NCBI RefSeq assembly: GCF_003667705.1
Contig: NZ_CP033019.1
Location: 6,200,001-6,264,000 of the forward strand
DNA length: 64,000 nucleotides
Direction: 5' to 3'
From: Janthinobacterium agaricidamnosum
GTDB lineage: Bacteria; Pseudomonadota; Gammaproteobacteria; Burkholderiales; Burkholderiaceae_D
This document shows positions 27,661 to 36,813 of this stretch, in pieces (within the stretch, counting starts at the first letter, position 1; the number at the start of each line of letters is the position of its first letter). A program made the translations under genes and the position numbers. The notes under the pieces were generated by a model that saw only the letters and a list, made by a program, of their open reading frames with translations, had not been told where the DNA came from and did no database searches.

Positions 27661-29019
27661 TTACAGCACGTAGCGCGACAGGTCCTCGTTGACCGACAGC
27701 GCTTCCAGGCGTTCGTTGACGTACGCGGCATCGATCACCAGCAGGTTTTCCGTGCTGCTGCTGCCTTCGCTGGCCGTAAACGACACTTCTTCCAGCAGTT
27801 TTTCCATCACCGTGTGCAGCCGGCGCGCGCCGATGTTTTCCGTGCGCTCGTTGACCGAATAGGCGATTTCCGCCAGGCGCGTGATGCCTTCCGGCGCGAA
27901 TTGCAGTTTCAGGTTTTCCGTCGCCAGCAAGGCTTCGTACTGCATCGTCAGGCAGGCGTCGGTGCTCGTCAAAATGCGCTCGAAGTCCGCAATCGACAGC
28001 GATTCCAGCTCCACGCGGATGGGGAAGCGCCCCTGCAGCTCGGGAATCAGGTCCGACGGCTTCGACAAATGGAAGGCGCCCGAGGCGATGAACAGGATGT
28101 GGTCCGTGCGGATCATGCCATATTTCGTGTTGACGGTCGTGCCCTCGACCAGCGGCAGCAGGTCGCGCTGCACGCCGGCGCGCGAGACGTCGGCGCCGCC
28201 CGATTCCGAACGCGAGGCGATCTTGTCGATTTCGTCCAAAAACACGATGCCGTTCTGCTCGACGTTCTGGATGGCCTTCTGTTTCAGCTCATCTTCGTTG
28301 AGCAGCTTGGCCGCTTCTTCCTCGACCAGCAGTTTCAAGGCTTCCTTGATCTTGACCTTGCGCGCCTTCTTGCGCTGCCCGCCCACGCCCGAGAACATGG
28401 ACTTGATCTGCTCCGTCATTTCCTCCATGCCCGGCGGCGCCATGATTTCCATCTGCGGCCCCGCCTCGGCCAGCTCGATCTCGATTTCCTTGTCATCGAG
28501 CTCGCCCTGGCGCAAGCGCTTGCGGAAGGTCTGGCGCGTGCTGTCGCCGCTGCCCGTGTCCACGGCCGCTGCCGTATTCGGCGTGAAGCCGAAGTCGCGC
28601 GCCGGCGGCACGAGAATGTCGATCACGCGGTCTTCGGCCGCATCTTCGGCGCGCGCGCGCACTTTTTTCATTTCCAGCGCGCGCGTCTGCTTGATGCCGA
28701 TGTCGATCAGGTCGCGGATGATGGTGTCGACGTCGCGGCCCACATAACCGACTTCCGTAAATTTGGTCGCTTCGATCTTGATGAAGGGCGCCTCGGCCAG
28801 CTTGGCCAGGCGGCGCGCGATTTCCGTCTTGCCGACGCCCGTGGGGCCGATCATGAGGATGTTCTTGGGCGTGATTTCATGGCGCAGAGGTTCGGCCACC
28901 TGCTGGCGGCGCCAGCGGTTGCGCAGGGCGATGGCGACGGCGCGCTTGGCCTTGGCCTGGCCCACCACGTGCTTGTCGAGTTCCGTGACGATTTCCGACG
29001 GGGTCATGTTCATGATCAT
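27661..29019 (-). CDS. hslU: ATP-dependent protease ATPase subunit HslU
   Basis: A 452-residue AAA+ unfoldase that feeds substrates to HslV. Walker A GPTGVGKT (58-65), Walker B VFLDEID, the I-domain (about 110-240, Glu/Lys-rich) and the sensor region [14 protein letters not shown] are present. The C-terminus NEDLSRYVL is the tail that docks into HslV. It starts near 29019 (nearby in-frame ATGs leave a few residues' doubt), 31 bases after the hslV stop. Confidence 0.97.
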   Translation of the reverse strand: MIMNMTPSEIVTELDKHVVGQAKAKRAVAIALRNRWRRQQVAEPLRHEITPKNILMIGPTGVGKTEIARRLAKLAEAPFIKIEATKFTEVGYVGRDVDTIIRDLIDIGIKQTRALEMKKVRARAEDAAEDRVIDILVPPARDFGFTPNTAAAVDTGSGDSTRQTFRKRLRQGELDDKEIEIELAEAGPQMEIMAPPGMEEMTEQIKSMFSGVGGQRKKARKVKIKEALKLLVEEEAAKLLNEDELKQKAIQNVEQNGIVFLDEIDKIASRSESGGADVSRAGVQRDLLPLVEGTTVNTKYGMIRTDHILFIASGAFHLSKPSDLIPELQGRFPIRVELESLSIADFERILTSTDACLTMQYEALLATENLKLQFAPEGITRLAEIAYSVNERTENIGARRLHTVMEKLLEEVSFTASEGSSSTENLLVIDAAYVNERLEALSVNEDLSRYVL

Positions 29020-29050
29020 AGTTGGCTTTCTATTCTTTGCTCGCGGACGC

Positions 29051-29587
29051 TTAGTCGAGCGTCTCGATGATGTGCGACATATTCGTATAAATGCACAGCT
29101 CGGCGGCGATGGTCAGCGATTTCTTGACCACGTCGGCCGGTGACAAATCCGTGTTTTCCTGCAGCGCCTTGGCGGCGGATTGGGCGTAGGTGCCGCCCGA
29201 GCCGATGGCGCCGATGCCGTCTTCCGGTTCCAGCACGTCGCCATTGCCTGTGATGACCAGGGTCGACTCGCTGTCGGCCACCAGCAGCATCGCTTCCAGG
29301 CGGCGCAGCACGCGGTCGGTGCGCCAGTCCTTGGCCAGTTCGACAGAGGCGCGTAGCAAATTGCCCTGGTGTTTTTCCAGCTTGCCTTCAAATCGGTCGA
29401 GCAGGGTAAAGGCGTCGGCGGTGCCGCCGGCAAAGCCGACCAGGACCTTGCCCTGATACAACTTACGCACTTTGCGGGCCGTGCCCTTCATGACGATGTT
29501 GCCGAGCGTTACCTGGCCGTCGCCACCCAGGGCGACTTGCTTGCCGCGCCGGACGCAGAGGATGGTGGTGCCGTGAAATTGTTCCAT
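29051..29587 (-). CDS. hslV: ATP-dependent protease proteolytic subunit HslV
   Basis: A 178-residue N-terminal-nucleophile peptidase that forms a dodecamer with HslU. The start at ATG 29587 has GAGGT 5-9 bases upstream. The sequence [25 protein letters not shown] shows the catalytic threonine at residue 7, so a six-residue propeptide must be removed, whereas E. coli HslV loses only Met. [17 protein letters not shown] and a C-terminal [10 protein letters not shown] are typical. It is cotranscribed with hslU and preceded by the dksA terminator. Confidence 0.97.
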   Translation of the reverse strand: MEQFHGTTILCVRRGKQVALGGDGQVTLGNIVMKGTARKVRKLYQGKVLVGFAGGTADAFTLLDRFEGKLEKHQGNLLRASVELAKDWRTDRVLRRLEAMLLVADSESTLVITGNGDVLEPEDGIGAIGSGGTYAQSAAKALQENTDLSPADVVKKSLTIAAELCIYTNMSHIIETLD

Positions 29588-29726
29588 AGTGACCTCAAAA
29601 GATTCGTGCCGATGCGTGCAAGGCCATGCGATTGCGCGCCCATGGTTCAAACGTGGGGATGGAAAAGGCAATTGCAAGCGGCATGTGCCGCTGTCGTGCT
29701 TGCTTCAGTGTAGTCGTCGCGGGACG

Positions 29727-29762
29727 AAAAAAAAGCACGCAACCGGAGTCGTGTGCTTTTTA
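29727..29762 (-). terminator. Rho-independent terminator after dksA
   Basis: Stem AAAAGCAC / GTGCTTTT (29731-29738 with 29753-29760), extended by a G-U and a C-G pair. Read on the minus strand it ends in eight Ts. It lies about 50 bases after the dksA stop and before hslV, so it separates the two transcription units. Confidence 0.85.
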
Positions 29763-29808
29763 TCGCCAGCGCGGGACCGCTTGGGCGGCCGCGCAAGGGG
29801 AGGGGTGA

Positions 29809-30261
29809 TCAGTCGCCGTACAGCTTTTGCTTCAGTTCGCGCCGTTGCTGGGCTTCCAGCGACAGGGTGGCGGTCGGACGGGCGATCAGGCGCGGGATGC
29901 CGATAGGCTCGCCCGTTTCTTCGCACCAGCCATAGTCGCCGGCATCGATGCTGGCGATCGATTGCTGTACTTTCTTCAGCAATTTGCGTTCGCGGTCGCG
30001 CGTGCGCAGTTCCAGCGCATGCTCTTCCTCGATGGTGGCGCGGTCGGCAGGGTCCGGTACGAGCACGGTTTCACGCAAGTGTTCCGTGGTTTCGCCGGCG
30101 TTTTTCAGCAGGTCTTTCTCGAGCTGCTGCAGGCGCGCCTTGAAGAATGCCAGTTGTGCCGGATTCATGTAGTCATCTTCGCTCATGGCGCGAATTTGGT
30201 CTTCGCTGATGAGAGGGATGTCTTGGTTGGCGGCCGGGGTCGATTTATTAGTTTTGGTCAT
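29809..30261 (-). CDS. dksA: RNA polymerase-binding transcription factor DksA (zinc-ligand-poor form)
   Basis: A 150-residue RNA polymerase secondary-channel factor acting with ppGpp. The coiled-coil tip keeps the key residues Asp70, Asp73 and Ala75 (PDPADRAT). The C-terminal finger retains only one of the four zinc cysteines of E. coli DksA: Cys113 is present, but the other three positions are Thr116, Ser134 and Ala137. It therefore resembles the zinc-independent DksA2 type, although it appears to be the housekeeping copy here. Start ATG 30261; the frame is open further upstream without support. A terminator follows. Confidence 0.93.
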   Translation of the reverse strand: MTKTNKSTPAANQDIPLISEDQIRAMSEDDYMNPAQLAFFKARLQQLEKDLLKNAGETTEHLRETVLVPDPADRATIEEEHALELRTRDRERKLLKKVQQSIASIDAGDYGWCEETGEPIGIPRLIARPTATLSLEAQQRRELKQKLYGD

Positions 30262-30742
30262 AACTTCGCTTACCTTCGATACGACAGAGTTTTCAAATTG
30301 ATCAGTTGATGCGGCGATACCGAGCAACTGTACAGGTTCCGCTTGGCATTGCTGTCCCGCTGTACTGCGTGCGACCTTGGCTTGCCGGCGAAAGCCAGGA
30401 CTACCGGCCGGCCATGGTGCCATGTTGATAACTTTTTACCGCTCTATGCCAATCGCGCTCTGTGCGCGACAACGGGCGTGTTGGGTGGATCGCTTGCATG
30501 CCTGGCATGCGGCCAGCGGCAGTTTGCCAGCATTTCATGACAGGCTAACGACATGGGCCGTTTTCGTCGCTGATTTTGGCACGCTTTGCCTTATATTGCC
30601 ATCCCGATTTGTTGACTAGCCGATCAGGGACGGCTACTTGTTGGTTTATGCCAGCAAGATCGGTGTCGGGCAGCGGGAAAGCGTGCTTAACTTTCCCTTT
30701 TGTTTCTGCTTTGCAAAGGATACTTTGCAAAACCCGGCTAGT
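30262..30742. other. Gene-free region between cobW-type GTPase and dksA
   Basis: About 480 bases with no credible gene on either strand. It should contain the dksA promoter on the minus strand. The only strong structure I found is the perfect palindrome at 30710-30731. Confidence 0.6.
30710..30731. repeat. Perfect palindrome TTTGCAAAG-GATA-CTTTGCAAA
   Basis: A 9-base perfect inverted repeat with a 4-base spacer, starting 12 bases beyond the cobW-type GTPase stop and about 450 bases upstream of dksA. A related palindrome (TTTGCAA-N4-TTGCAAA) lies upstream of the GTPase at 31920-31937. There is no U-tract, so an operator or nucleoid-protein site is as likely as a terminator. Confidence 0.5.
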
Positions 30743-31849
30743 TTATACCAAACATTGTTCGAGTCCGCGAATAAAAATGTCTTTTGGTAGATTTTTGCCA
30801 ATAAAGACCATTTTGCTGCCACGCACTTCGTGTTCGCCCCATTTGGCGCCCAGGTCGCTGCCCATCAGCTGGTGCACGCCCTGGAAGACCACCTTGCGTT
30901 CGGCGCCCTGCATCAGCAGCACGCCCTTGTAGCGCAGCATGCGCGGGCCATACACTTGCACCAGGCCGCCGAGGAACTCGTCGAGCTTGGCGCTGTCGAA
31001 CGGTTGCGTGCTCTTGAAAACAAAGGCGGCGATGTCGTCGCTGTGTTGCGCATGGTGGTGGTCGGCATGACCGCAATCGGTGGCGCAGGCGTCGCTGTGC
31101 TCATGCGCGTGCTCATGGCCGTGCTCATTGCCGTGTTCATGTGCGTGCTCGTGGTCGTGCGCATGGTCGTGATCGTGGACGTGCGCCGTCTCTGTCTCCA
31201 GGAAATCCGGGTCCAGCTCCAGTTTTTCATTCAGGTTGAAACCGCGGATGTCGAGCACTTCGGCCAGCGGCGCGCGGCCGAAATCGACCTTGGCGATGGG
31301 CGCGCGGGGATTGATGCGTTTCAAACGGCGCGTCAGGGCGGCCACGTCGTCTTCACTGACGAGGTCGGTTTTCGACAGCAGCAGCTTGTCGGCAAAGCCC
31401 ACTTGCCGCTGGGCTTCCTCGTATTCATCGAGTTGCTTCATCGCATGACGCGCATCGACCACCGTGATGATGGCGTCGAGCATGTAGTGGCTGCCCACTT
31501 CTTCGTCGACAAAGAAGGTCTGCGCCACGGGGCCGGGATTGGCCAGGCCCGTCGTTTCGATGACGACGCGGTCGAACGCCAGCAGTCCGGCGTCGCGCTT
31601 GCGCGCCAGTTCCGTCAAGCCCACGATCAGGTCGCCACGCACGGTGCAGCAGATGCAGCCGTTGTTCATCTCGATGATGTGCTCGTTGCTGTCCTGCACC
31701 AGGATGTCATTGTCGATGTTTTCCTGGCCAAACTCGTTTTCGATCACGGCGATGCGCATGCCATGGTCTTCCTGCAGTATGCGGTTGAGCAAGGTGGTTT
31801 TGCCTGCGCCCAGGAAGCCGGTGAGGATGGTGGTTGGAATCAGTGCCAT
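30743..31849 (-). CDS. COG0523 (CobW-family) GTPase with a histidine-rich loop
   Basis: A 368-residue G3E-family P-loop GTPase, a putative metallochaperone. Walker [10 protein letters not shown] (11-19), the metal-site motif GCICC (64-68), a Mg-binding ETTG region and the NKxD-equivalent SKTD are visible. Residues 223-269 form a linker with 19 histidines and two cysteines (Cys255 and Cys259), suited to binding Zn, Co or Ni. The CobW C-terminal domain follows ([11 protein letters not shown]). No cobalamin genes are near, and dksA is downstream, so zinc handling is the likelier role. Inference from family and context. Confidence 0.92.
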   Translation of the reverse strand: MALIPTTILTGFLGAGKTTLLNRILQEDHGMRIAVIENEFGQENIDNDILVQDSNEHIIEMNNGCICCTVRGDLIVGLTELARKRDAGLLAFDRVVIETTGLANPGPVAQTFFVDEEVGSHYMLDAIITVVDARHAMKQLDEYEEAQRQVGFADKLLLSKTDLVSEDDVAALTRRLKRINPRAPIAKVDFGRAPLAEVLDIRGFNLNEKLELDPDFLETETAHVHDHDHAHDHEHAHEHGNEHGHEHAHEHSDACATDCGHADHHHAQHSDDIAAFVFKSTQPFDSAKLDEFLGGLVQVYGPRMLRYKGVLLMQGAERKVVFQGVHQLMGSDLGAKWGEHEVRGSKMVFIGKNLPKDIFIRGLEQCLV

Positions 31850-31919
31850 GAAGGATGCCTATGCTGTAATCGGTGGTGCCGCCGCGCAAGCGGAAGAATG
31901 CGGACGATTATGCCGGAAT

Positions 31920-31937
31920 TTTGCAAAAGCTTGCAAA
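31920..31937. promoter_or_regulatory. Palindrome upstream of the COG0523 GTPase
   Basis: Inverted repeat TTTGCAA-AAGC-TTGCAAA, about 70 bases before the GTPase ATG on the minus strand and in the gap after xerC. It shares its half-site with the palindrome at 30710-30731. This is a candidate operator, with no regulator assigned. Confidence 0.4.
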
Positions 31938-31985
31938 TACGCGCCGATCCGCTTGATATGGATCAGGCTGGCCAACGAGCGCGGC

Positions 31986-32933
31986 CTACTTGACCTTGGC
32001 GCGCGGGTGCGCCTGGTCGTATACGTGCGCCAGGTGCTGGAAATCGAGGGCCGTGTAGACCTGGGTCGAGGTGATGCTGGAATGGCCCAGCATTTCCTGC
32101 ACGGCGCGCAAGTCGCCCGACGATTGCAGCACATGCGAAGCGAACGAGTGGCGCAGCACATGCGGGTGCACATTCGCGGGAATGTCGGTCGCCAACGCGT
32201 GCGCCTTCAGGCGCAGCTGCAGTACACGCGGCGAGATGCGCGTGCCGCGCGTGCTGAGAAACAATGCAGCGCTGCCATCGGCCGCTGGCGGGCGCACGGC
32301 CAGCCAGGCCGTCAGGGCCACGAGGGCCGCCTTGCCGACGGGCACCTTGCGCATCTTGTTGCCCTTGCCTGTGACGATGACTTCGAAGCTGGCCATGTCG
32401 AGCCAGCCCAGCGAGGCCTCCCGGCCGTTCTCGGCCTTGCAGTAATGGGTGTCCAGGCTGGTCAGTTCGGACACGCGCAAGCCGCTTGAATACAGCAGCT
32501 CGAACATGGCGCGGTTGCACAGTTGCTCCGGCTCGGCAGCGCCTTGCTGGTGTTGCGCGGGCGCCACGAGGCGCACGGCGTCGTCCACCGACAGGGCTTT
32601 GGGCAAGGTCTTGGCCCGCTTGGGCGCGCGGATGCCGTCGACGGGATTGGCGTCGAGCGCCGTTTCACCGCTGAGCCAGTTGAAAAAACCGCGCCACGAT
32701 GACAGCTTGCGGGCGATCGAGCGCGGGTCCAGGCCGCCGGCATGCAGCTTGGCCGTGTAGCGGCGCACTTCGTTGTGCGCCAGCGCCGTCCACGGCGTAT
32801 TGCCGCTCAGTTCCAGCAAGGCGCGCAAGTCGCGCCCGTAAGCGTCCAGCGTATGCGGCGACAGCTTGCGCTGCGTGGCCAGCTGCGCCAGGTAGGCGTC
32901 GAGCCACTCTGCCTTGCCGCGCGCCGCATGCAT
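31986..32933 (-). CDS. xerC: Tyrosine recombinase XerC
   Basis: A 315-residue site-specific recombinase that resolves chromosome dimers at dif together with XerD. It has an N-terminal SAM-like core-binding domain (about 10-100) and a catalytic domain with Arg in SSGLRVSEL, the HVLRHSFASH box, LGHSSI and the nucleophile in STQVYTALD. It starts 7 bases after the DUF484 gene on the same strand. Together with dapF elsewhere in this window this recalls the enterobacterial dapF-DUF484-xerC operon. Confidence 0.96.
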   Translation of the reverse strand: MHAARGKAEWLDAYLAQLATQRKLSPHTLDAYGRDLRALLELSGNTPWTALAHNEVRRYTAKLHAGGLDPRSIARKLSSWRGFFNWLSGETALDANPVDGIRAPKRAKTLPKALSVDDAVRLVAPAQHQQGAAEPEQLCNRAMFELLYSSGLRVSELTSLDTHYCKAENGREASLGWLDMASFEVIVTGKGNKMRKVPVGKAALVALTAWLAVRPPAADGSAALFLSTRGTRISPRVLQLRLKAHALATDIPANVHPHVLRHSFASHVLQSSGDLRAVQEMLGHSSITSTQVYTALDFQHLAHVYDQAHPRAKVK

Positions 32934-32940
32934 GGCTGAT

Positions 32941-33618
32941 TCAGGCAGGCGTGCCGGCGCGCAGCGCGGCCAGCGCGGCGCCGGCTGTGGCGCCGATATG
33001 CACGAGGAAATCCGTGCCCATGCTCGAGGTAAAGCGTTCGCTGTCGGGCGAACCCAGCACCAGCAAGCCGAAGGTGCCCGTGGTGTTCGGGGCGCGCAGG
33101 GCGATCATGACGGTCGATTCGATCTTGTCCGCCTGTAACCAGTGCACGGCTTCGAAATCGCGGTTGCTGCCGCAGTACGGCGTTTGCAGGCTGTTGGCGA
33201 ACATGCGCACGTCGGCCGTCACATCTTCCGTGAACCAGCCGTCGGCGTGTTCCGGCAGTACTTGCCACAGGCGCAGGCTGACGTAGGGCACGTCGAAATT
33301 GCTTTGCAAGGCATCGACCAGCACGCGCGGCATGTCCGCATCGTTGCGCACTTGCAGCATGGCCTGGTTCCAGCCGTGGAACTTGCTGGCGATATCGCCA
33401 TTTTCCTCGGCCAGGCGGCTCAGCTTGGACATGCGCAGCTCGAGCGCCTTGTACTTGTCGCGCATCACTTCCATCTGCCGCTCCTGCAGCGAGATGGTGC
33501 GTCCCGTCAGCGGGCTGCTCAGCTTGACCTCGCCGAGCAGCACGGTATGCTCTTCGAAGAACGTCGGATGCTCGCTCAGGTACTGGGCGACGGTGCTGGA
33601 ATCGAGTGTGGCGGTCAT
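32941..33618 (-). CDS. DUF484 family protein (GAF-like)
   Basis: A 225-residue cytosolic protein. The start at ATG 33618 gives MTATLDSSTVAQYLSEHPTFF, the DUF484 signature beginning. A coiled helix (LQERQMEVMRDKYKALELRM) precedes a GAF-like domain (FDVPYVSLRLWQVLP; DKIESTVMIALRAP; GLLVLGSPDSERFTSSMGTDFL). The function is unknown; the gene is usually linked to xerC, as here (7-base gap). The frame is open further upstream through a terminator, so that longer start is not credible. Confidence 0.88.
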   Translation of the reverse strand: MTATLDSSTVAQYLSEHPTFFEEHTVLLGEVKLSSPLTGRTISLQERQMEVMRDKYKALELRMSKLSRLAEENGDIASKFHGWNQAMLQVRNDADMPRVLVDALQSNFDVPYVSLRLWQVLPEHADGWFTEDVTADVRMFANSLQTPYCGSNRDFEAVHWLQADKIESTVMIALRAPNTTGTFGLLVLGSPDSERFTSSMGTDFLVHIGATAGAALAALRAGTPA

Positions 33619-33701
33619 TGATAGTGTCAGAAGAGAGAAGGATGAACACTTGATTCTAACCGAGAGTGCGCCGCAATATGGAGCAAAAGCGCGCGCCCAT
33701 G

Positions 33702-33730
33702 AAAAAAGCGGCATGGTTGCCCATGCCGCC
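33702..33730 (-). terminator. Rho-independent terminator after the porin gene
   Basis: Perfect 9-base stem GCGGCATGG / CCATGCCGC with a 4-base loop. On the minus strand it is followed by TTTTTT. It lies about 50 bases beyond the porin stop and before the DUF484 start. Confidence 0.9.
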
Positions 33731-33781
33731 TTGCTCCGTCTGGCGAGTCACGTCACCCGTCGCGGGAGACGCGCGATGCCA

Positions 33782-34870
33782 TTAGAAGTTGTGATGTACG
33801 CCGATGCCGACGTAGTTGACGCTTTTCGCAACGTTGTAGTTGATGCTGTCAGCAACAGCGGCTTTTTTGTTCGAGATATCTGCATAGACGTAGGTGCGCT
33901 TCGACAGATTGTAGTCATAGCCCAGCGATGCTTGCTTGGTTTTGACGACGCCATCGGGCGTTTTCTGGCCATAGCCGGCGCGGATCTTGCCTGGGCCTAC
34001 GTCGTAGTTGGCGCCCAGTACCCACGATTTGGTGCCGGTATTGATGATTTTGAAGTCATCATCTTTCTGGTGCTGGATCGACAGCATGACTTTCAGCTCA
34101 GGAATAGGATTGACCGAGGCAGCAACCGACCACAGCTTGGCTTGCAAGCCATTGCGCTCGTAGGCAGCCATGGCAGCAAATCCAGTCGAGGTGTACGTTG
34201 CGGAGATCGAGTACGGGGTCGACGTCGGCGCCACGTTGGCTGCCACGGCACGGTTGCCCGAAGCAAATGTTACCGAGTTGCCCGGCGCGCGCGCTGGCAC
34301 TGCGCTGTTGTTATTAGCTTCCTTGGCAGCAACGGTGGCGTTGAGCTGGAAGCCATTGAACACTGGCGTGTTGTAGAACACGGCGTTCGAGAAGCGGTTA
34401 CGCGAGTTGCCTGGTGCGCTCAGCGGATCGCTGGTGTAGCCGGCGACGGTCAGGTCGGTCTGAAAACCGGCTGGCGTAGGCATGCCCGACCATGGTTCGA
34501 ACGAGGTGCTCACTTCCTGGTATGCGGTCAGGCCACGGCCCAGGCGTACGGTACCGAAGTCGCCTTGCAGGCCGACGCGGCTTTGACCCTGGAACAGCGG
34601 ACGCGAATTGGCGCCCGACGTGTTTTCTACGGTGCCGGTGTCGGATTCATAGCGAATTTCCAGTTGGAAAATAGCTTTCAAACCATTGCCCAGATCTTCC
34701 GTACCCTTGAAGCCCAGTTTGTTGTTGTCGCGCTTCGTGACAGCGGTGGTTGAACCAGTCGCTTTGCCCAGGCCTGCATCGATCGTGCCGTAGATTTGGA
34801 CGGACGACTGCGCTTGTGCGGTTGCGGCAAAGGCGCCGAAGAGTGCGAGGGCAACGAGTGATTTTTTCAT
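33782..34870 (-). CDS. Gram-negative porin (Burkholderiales OmpC-like)
   Basis: A 362-residue general diffusion porin forming a trimeric 16-strand barrel. The signal peptide is MKKSLVALALFGAFAATAQA before QSSVQIYGTIDAGLG. The betaproteobacterial porin pattern DNNKLGFKGTEDLGNGLKA and the C-terminal YVGIGVHHNF ending in Phe are clear. The start at 34870 has GAAGAAG upstream. It is flanked by its own terminator and a 416-base upstream gap, so it is a single-gene unit. The codon choice looks like that of a highly expressed gene. Confidence 0.96.
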   Translation of the reverse strand: MKKSLVALALFGAFAATAQAQSSVQIYGTIDAGLGKATGSTTAVTKRDNNKLGFKGTEDLGNGLKAIFQLEIRYESDTGTVENTSGANSRPLFQGQSRVGLQGDFGTVRLGRGLTAYQEVSTSFEPWSGMPTPAGFQTDLTVAGYTSDPLSAPGNSRNRFSNAVFYNTPVFNGFQLNATVAAKEANNNSAVPARAPGNSVTFASGNRAVAANVAPTSTPYSISATYTSTGFAAMAAYERNGLQAKLWSVAASVNPIPELKVMLSIQHQKDDDFKIINTGTKSWVLGANYDVGPGKIRAGYGQKTPDGVVKTKQASLGYDYNLSKRTYVYADISNKKAAVADSINYNVAKSVNYVGIGVHHNF

Positions 34871-35286
34871 GTCTTCTTCCCTATTTAAAAGTGAGTTCCG
34901 TCCGAGATCCGAGCAGATTGAAATGCGCTGACTGTCGCGTTTCGATGAATGAACCTTAATTCGTCGGCGCGCAAGACGCGCGGGATTGGTCAAATATGCG
35001 TGAAAAGATTGGTGAAAAGCGGCATAACTGCATGCCCCTGTTGTATTTTTGTAACGCGCGATTTCTGCCCGTCCTGCGCCGATGGACAAGGTTCTCCCAT
35101 CGCCACCGTAGCGGCGCATTGCAATCTTGGCATGTCCAGGCCGAGGGATTGTTGCGTTGAATCAAGTTCTTGCGGTCGCTTTGGCGGATTTACGACACAA
35201 GGACGTTACACTAAGGGACGGCCTGCACTGATGGGCCTGGAGACGACTCACTATTATTAGAATCATTGACTCAATATCGAGAATCG
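34871..35286. promoter_or_regulatory. Divergent intergenic region between porin and Sel1 gene
   Basis: About 416 bases without a credible gene. It is expected to hold the porin promoter and leader (minus strand) and the Sel1-gene promoter. I could not assign promoter hexamers and saw no strong hairpin. Confidence 0.45.
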
Positions 35287-36789
35287 ATGGCAAATCGCGA
35301 AACATTAGGATTGATCAAGGGGGCACGTGCTGGCGACGTGGCTTGCCAACTGGCGTTGGGACGGGTGTATCTGTTTGGACACGGTGTGCCGCAAAGCTTG
35401 CCGACGGCCTTGCACTGGCTGGCGCGGGCGGCCCAGGAGGATAGCGAGGAAGCGTGCCGGCTGATTGGCACCCACGTGCCTTTCGAAGTCGCGCAACCGG
35501 CAGCCAAGGCGCTGATTCCGTATTACGCGCAAGCGTTCGATGCGGGCCTGGTGCAGGCGGGCCTGGTACTGGCGCAACTGGTGCTGGGCAACGCCGCCAG
35601 TCACTGTGAAGCCTTGCGCGCCAAGGCGCGCGTGGCGCTGGACGCTGCCGTACGCGCCGGCTTGCCCGATGCGCAGTGGTTGTTGTCGCTACAAGAAAAA
35701 TCATCGGCAACACCGGGGCCGGCCACCAGCGTGGCTGGCGAGCTGGCCTTCGATGGCGACGCGCCGCTGCACGCCTGGCTGGAGCAGGCTTGGCGCCAGG
35801 GCAACCATGCGGGTTTTCTGTCGCAAGGCTTGCCGCTGGCGCGCGAGCTGCTGCTGCGCCAGGCCGCCGCCGGGGCGCGCACGATCGCCCTCGACGCTCA
35901 GCAGGTGCTGTTGCTGTCGCGTTGCGCCCAGGCATTGGCGCCGGGCGGCGATGCCGAGGGCTGGCAGTGCTGCGAGCTGGCCGCGCATGGCGGCGACCGC
36001 ACGGCGCAGCTGGAGCTGGGACTCGGCTATGCGCGCATGGATGCGCACGGCCAGCGCCTGGCCACGCGCAACGGCGCCGCCAATTTCAAGCGTGCCGTGC
36101 GCTGGCTGACGCAGGCGGGCGAGCAGGGACTGGCCGAAGCCTGGTTCGTGCTGTCGCGCATCTATACGAAACCGGAATTTTCCCAGCGCAATGTCGTCGA
36201 AGCGCATTTCTGCCTGGAGCGCGCGGCCGACCTGGGGCATGGGCCGGCGCAGCTCGAGTGCGGCATGCATGCCTGGCGTAACCGCCGCGACGGCGTCAAC
36301 AACGATGTGCGCGCCGCGTATTGGCTGCTGCAGGCGCAGGCGCAAGGCAGCCGTGAAGCGGAGGCGGCGCTGGCGAAAATCGCGCCTCGAGGCGAGCCCG
36401 GCGACTGGGGCCAGTGCGCCGCCATGCACGCCGACGGGAATGTGCGCCAGCTGGGCCAGAACCACCCCCTGCTGGCGGCGCGCCTGGAACTGGCGCGCTG
36501 CTTTCATCTGTCGCGTGCCGAGGCCTTGCTGCTCGACATCCACGCGGCCGACCAGGGCCATTGTCTGTTGATCGATATCAGCGCCACGCATGGCCGCGGC
36601 AAGCGGCGCCTCGTGCTGATCCGCACGGCGCAGGAGCGCCAGCTGCTCGATCAGGTGGTGCGCCTGTTCGAGCGCGTCGATTGCGGCGTGGCGGGGCCGG
36701 AAGGCAATTACCGGCAGCGCCTGTATCGCCTGAAGTGCTATTTGGCGGAACTCGATGTGGTACAGGAACAGCAGTTCCTGGCCGCCTGA
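35287..36789 (+). CDS. Sel1-like repeat protein
   Basis: A 500-residue protein with no signal peptide. Sel1/TPR-like repeats are visible at the N-terminus (ACQLALGRVYLFGHGVPQSLPTA) and in the middle (about 230-360: AQLELGLGYARMD, AWFVLSRIYTKPEF, AQLECGMHAWRN). A non-repeat C-terminal region (about 375-500) contains LLLDIHAADQGHCLLIDIS and a Tyr/Arg-rich end, and I do not recognise it. Sel1 proteins usually mediate protein-protein contacts. The first ATG considered was 35266, but 35287 (MANRETLGL) is preferred. It converges on dapF. Confidence 0.82.
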   Translation: MANRETLGLIKGARAGDVACQLALGRVYLFGHGVPQSLPTALHWLARAAQEDSEEACRLIGTHVPFEVAQPAAKALIPYYAQAFDAGLVQAGLVLAQLVLGNAASHCEALRAKARVALDAAVRAGLPDAQWLLSLQEKSSATPGPATSVAGELAFDGDAPLHAWLEQAWRQGNHAGFLSQGLPLARELLLRQAAAGARTIALDAQQVLLLSRCAQALAPGGDAEGWQCCELAAHGGDRTAQLELGLGYARMDAHGQRLATRNGAANFKRAVRWLTQAGEQGLAEAWFVLSRIYTKPEFSQRNVVEAHFCLERAADLGHGPAQLECGMHAWRNRRDGVNNDVRAAYWLLQAQAQGSREAEAALAKIAPRGEPGDWGQCAAMHADGNVRQLGQNHPLLAARLELARCFHLSRAEALLLDIHAADQGHCLLIDISATHGRGKRRLVLIRTAQERQLLDQVVRLFERVDCGVAGPEGNYRQRLYRLKCYLAELDVVQEQQFLAA

Positions 36790-36813
36790 CTTTTACTTCT
36801 GACCTTCACCCGT

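Noticed and set aside
30424..30742. Small open frames on the plus strand between dksA and the GTPase gene
   Set aside because: They have no ribosome binding site, atypical composition and no recognisable domain, and they overlap the palindrome.
30743..31849. Cobalamin biosynthesis protein CobW proper
   Set aside because: No cobalamin genes are nearby, and the His-rich loop with dksA downstream points to the zinc-linked COG0523 subgroup. Only the family name is kept.
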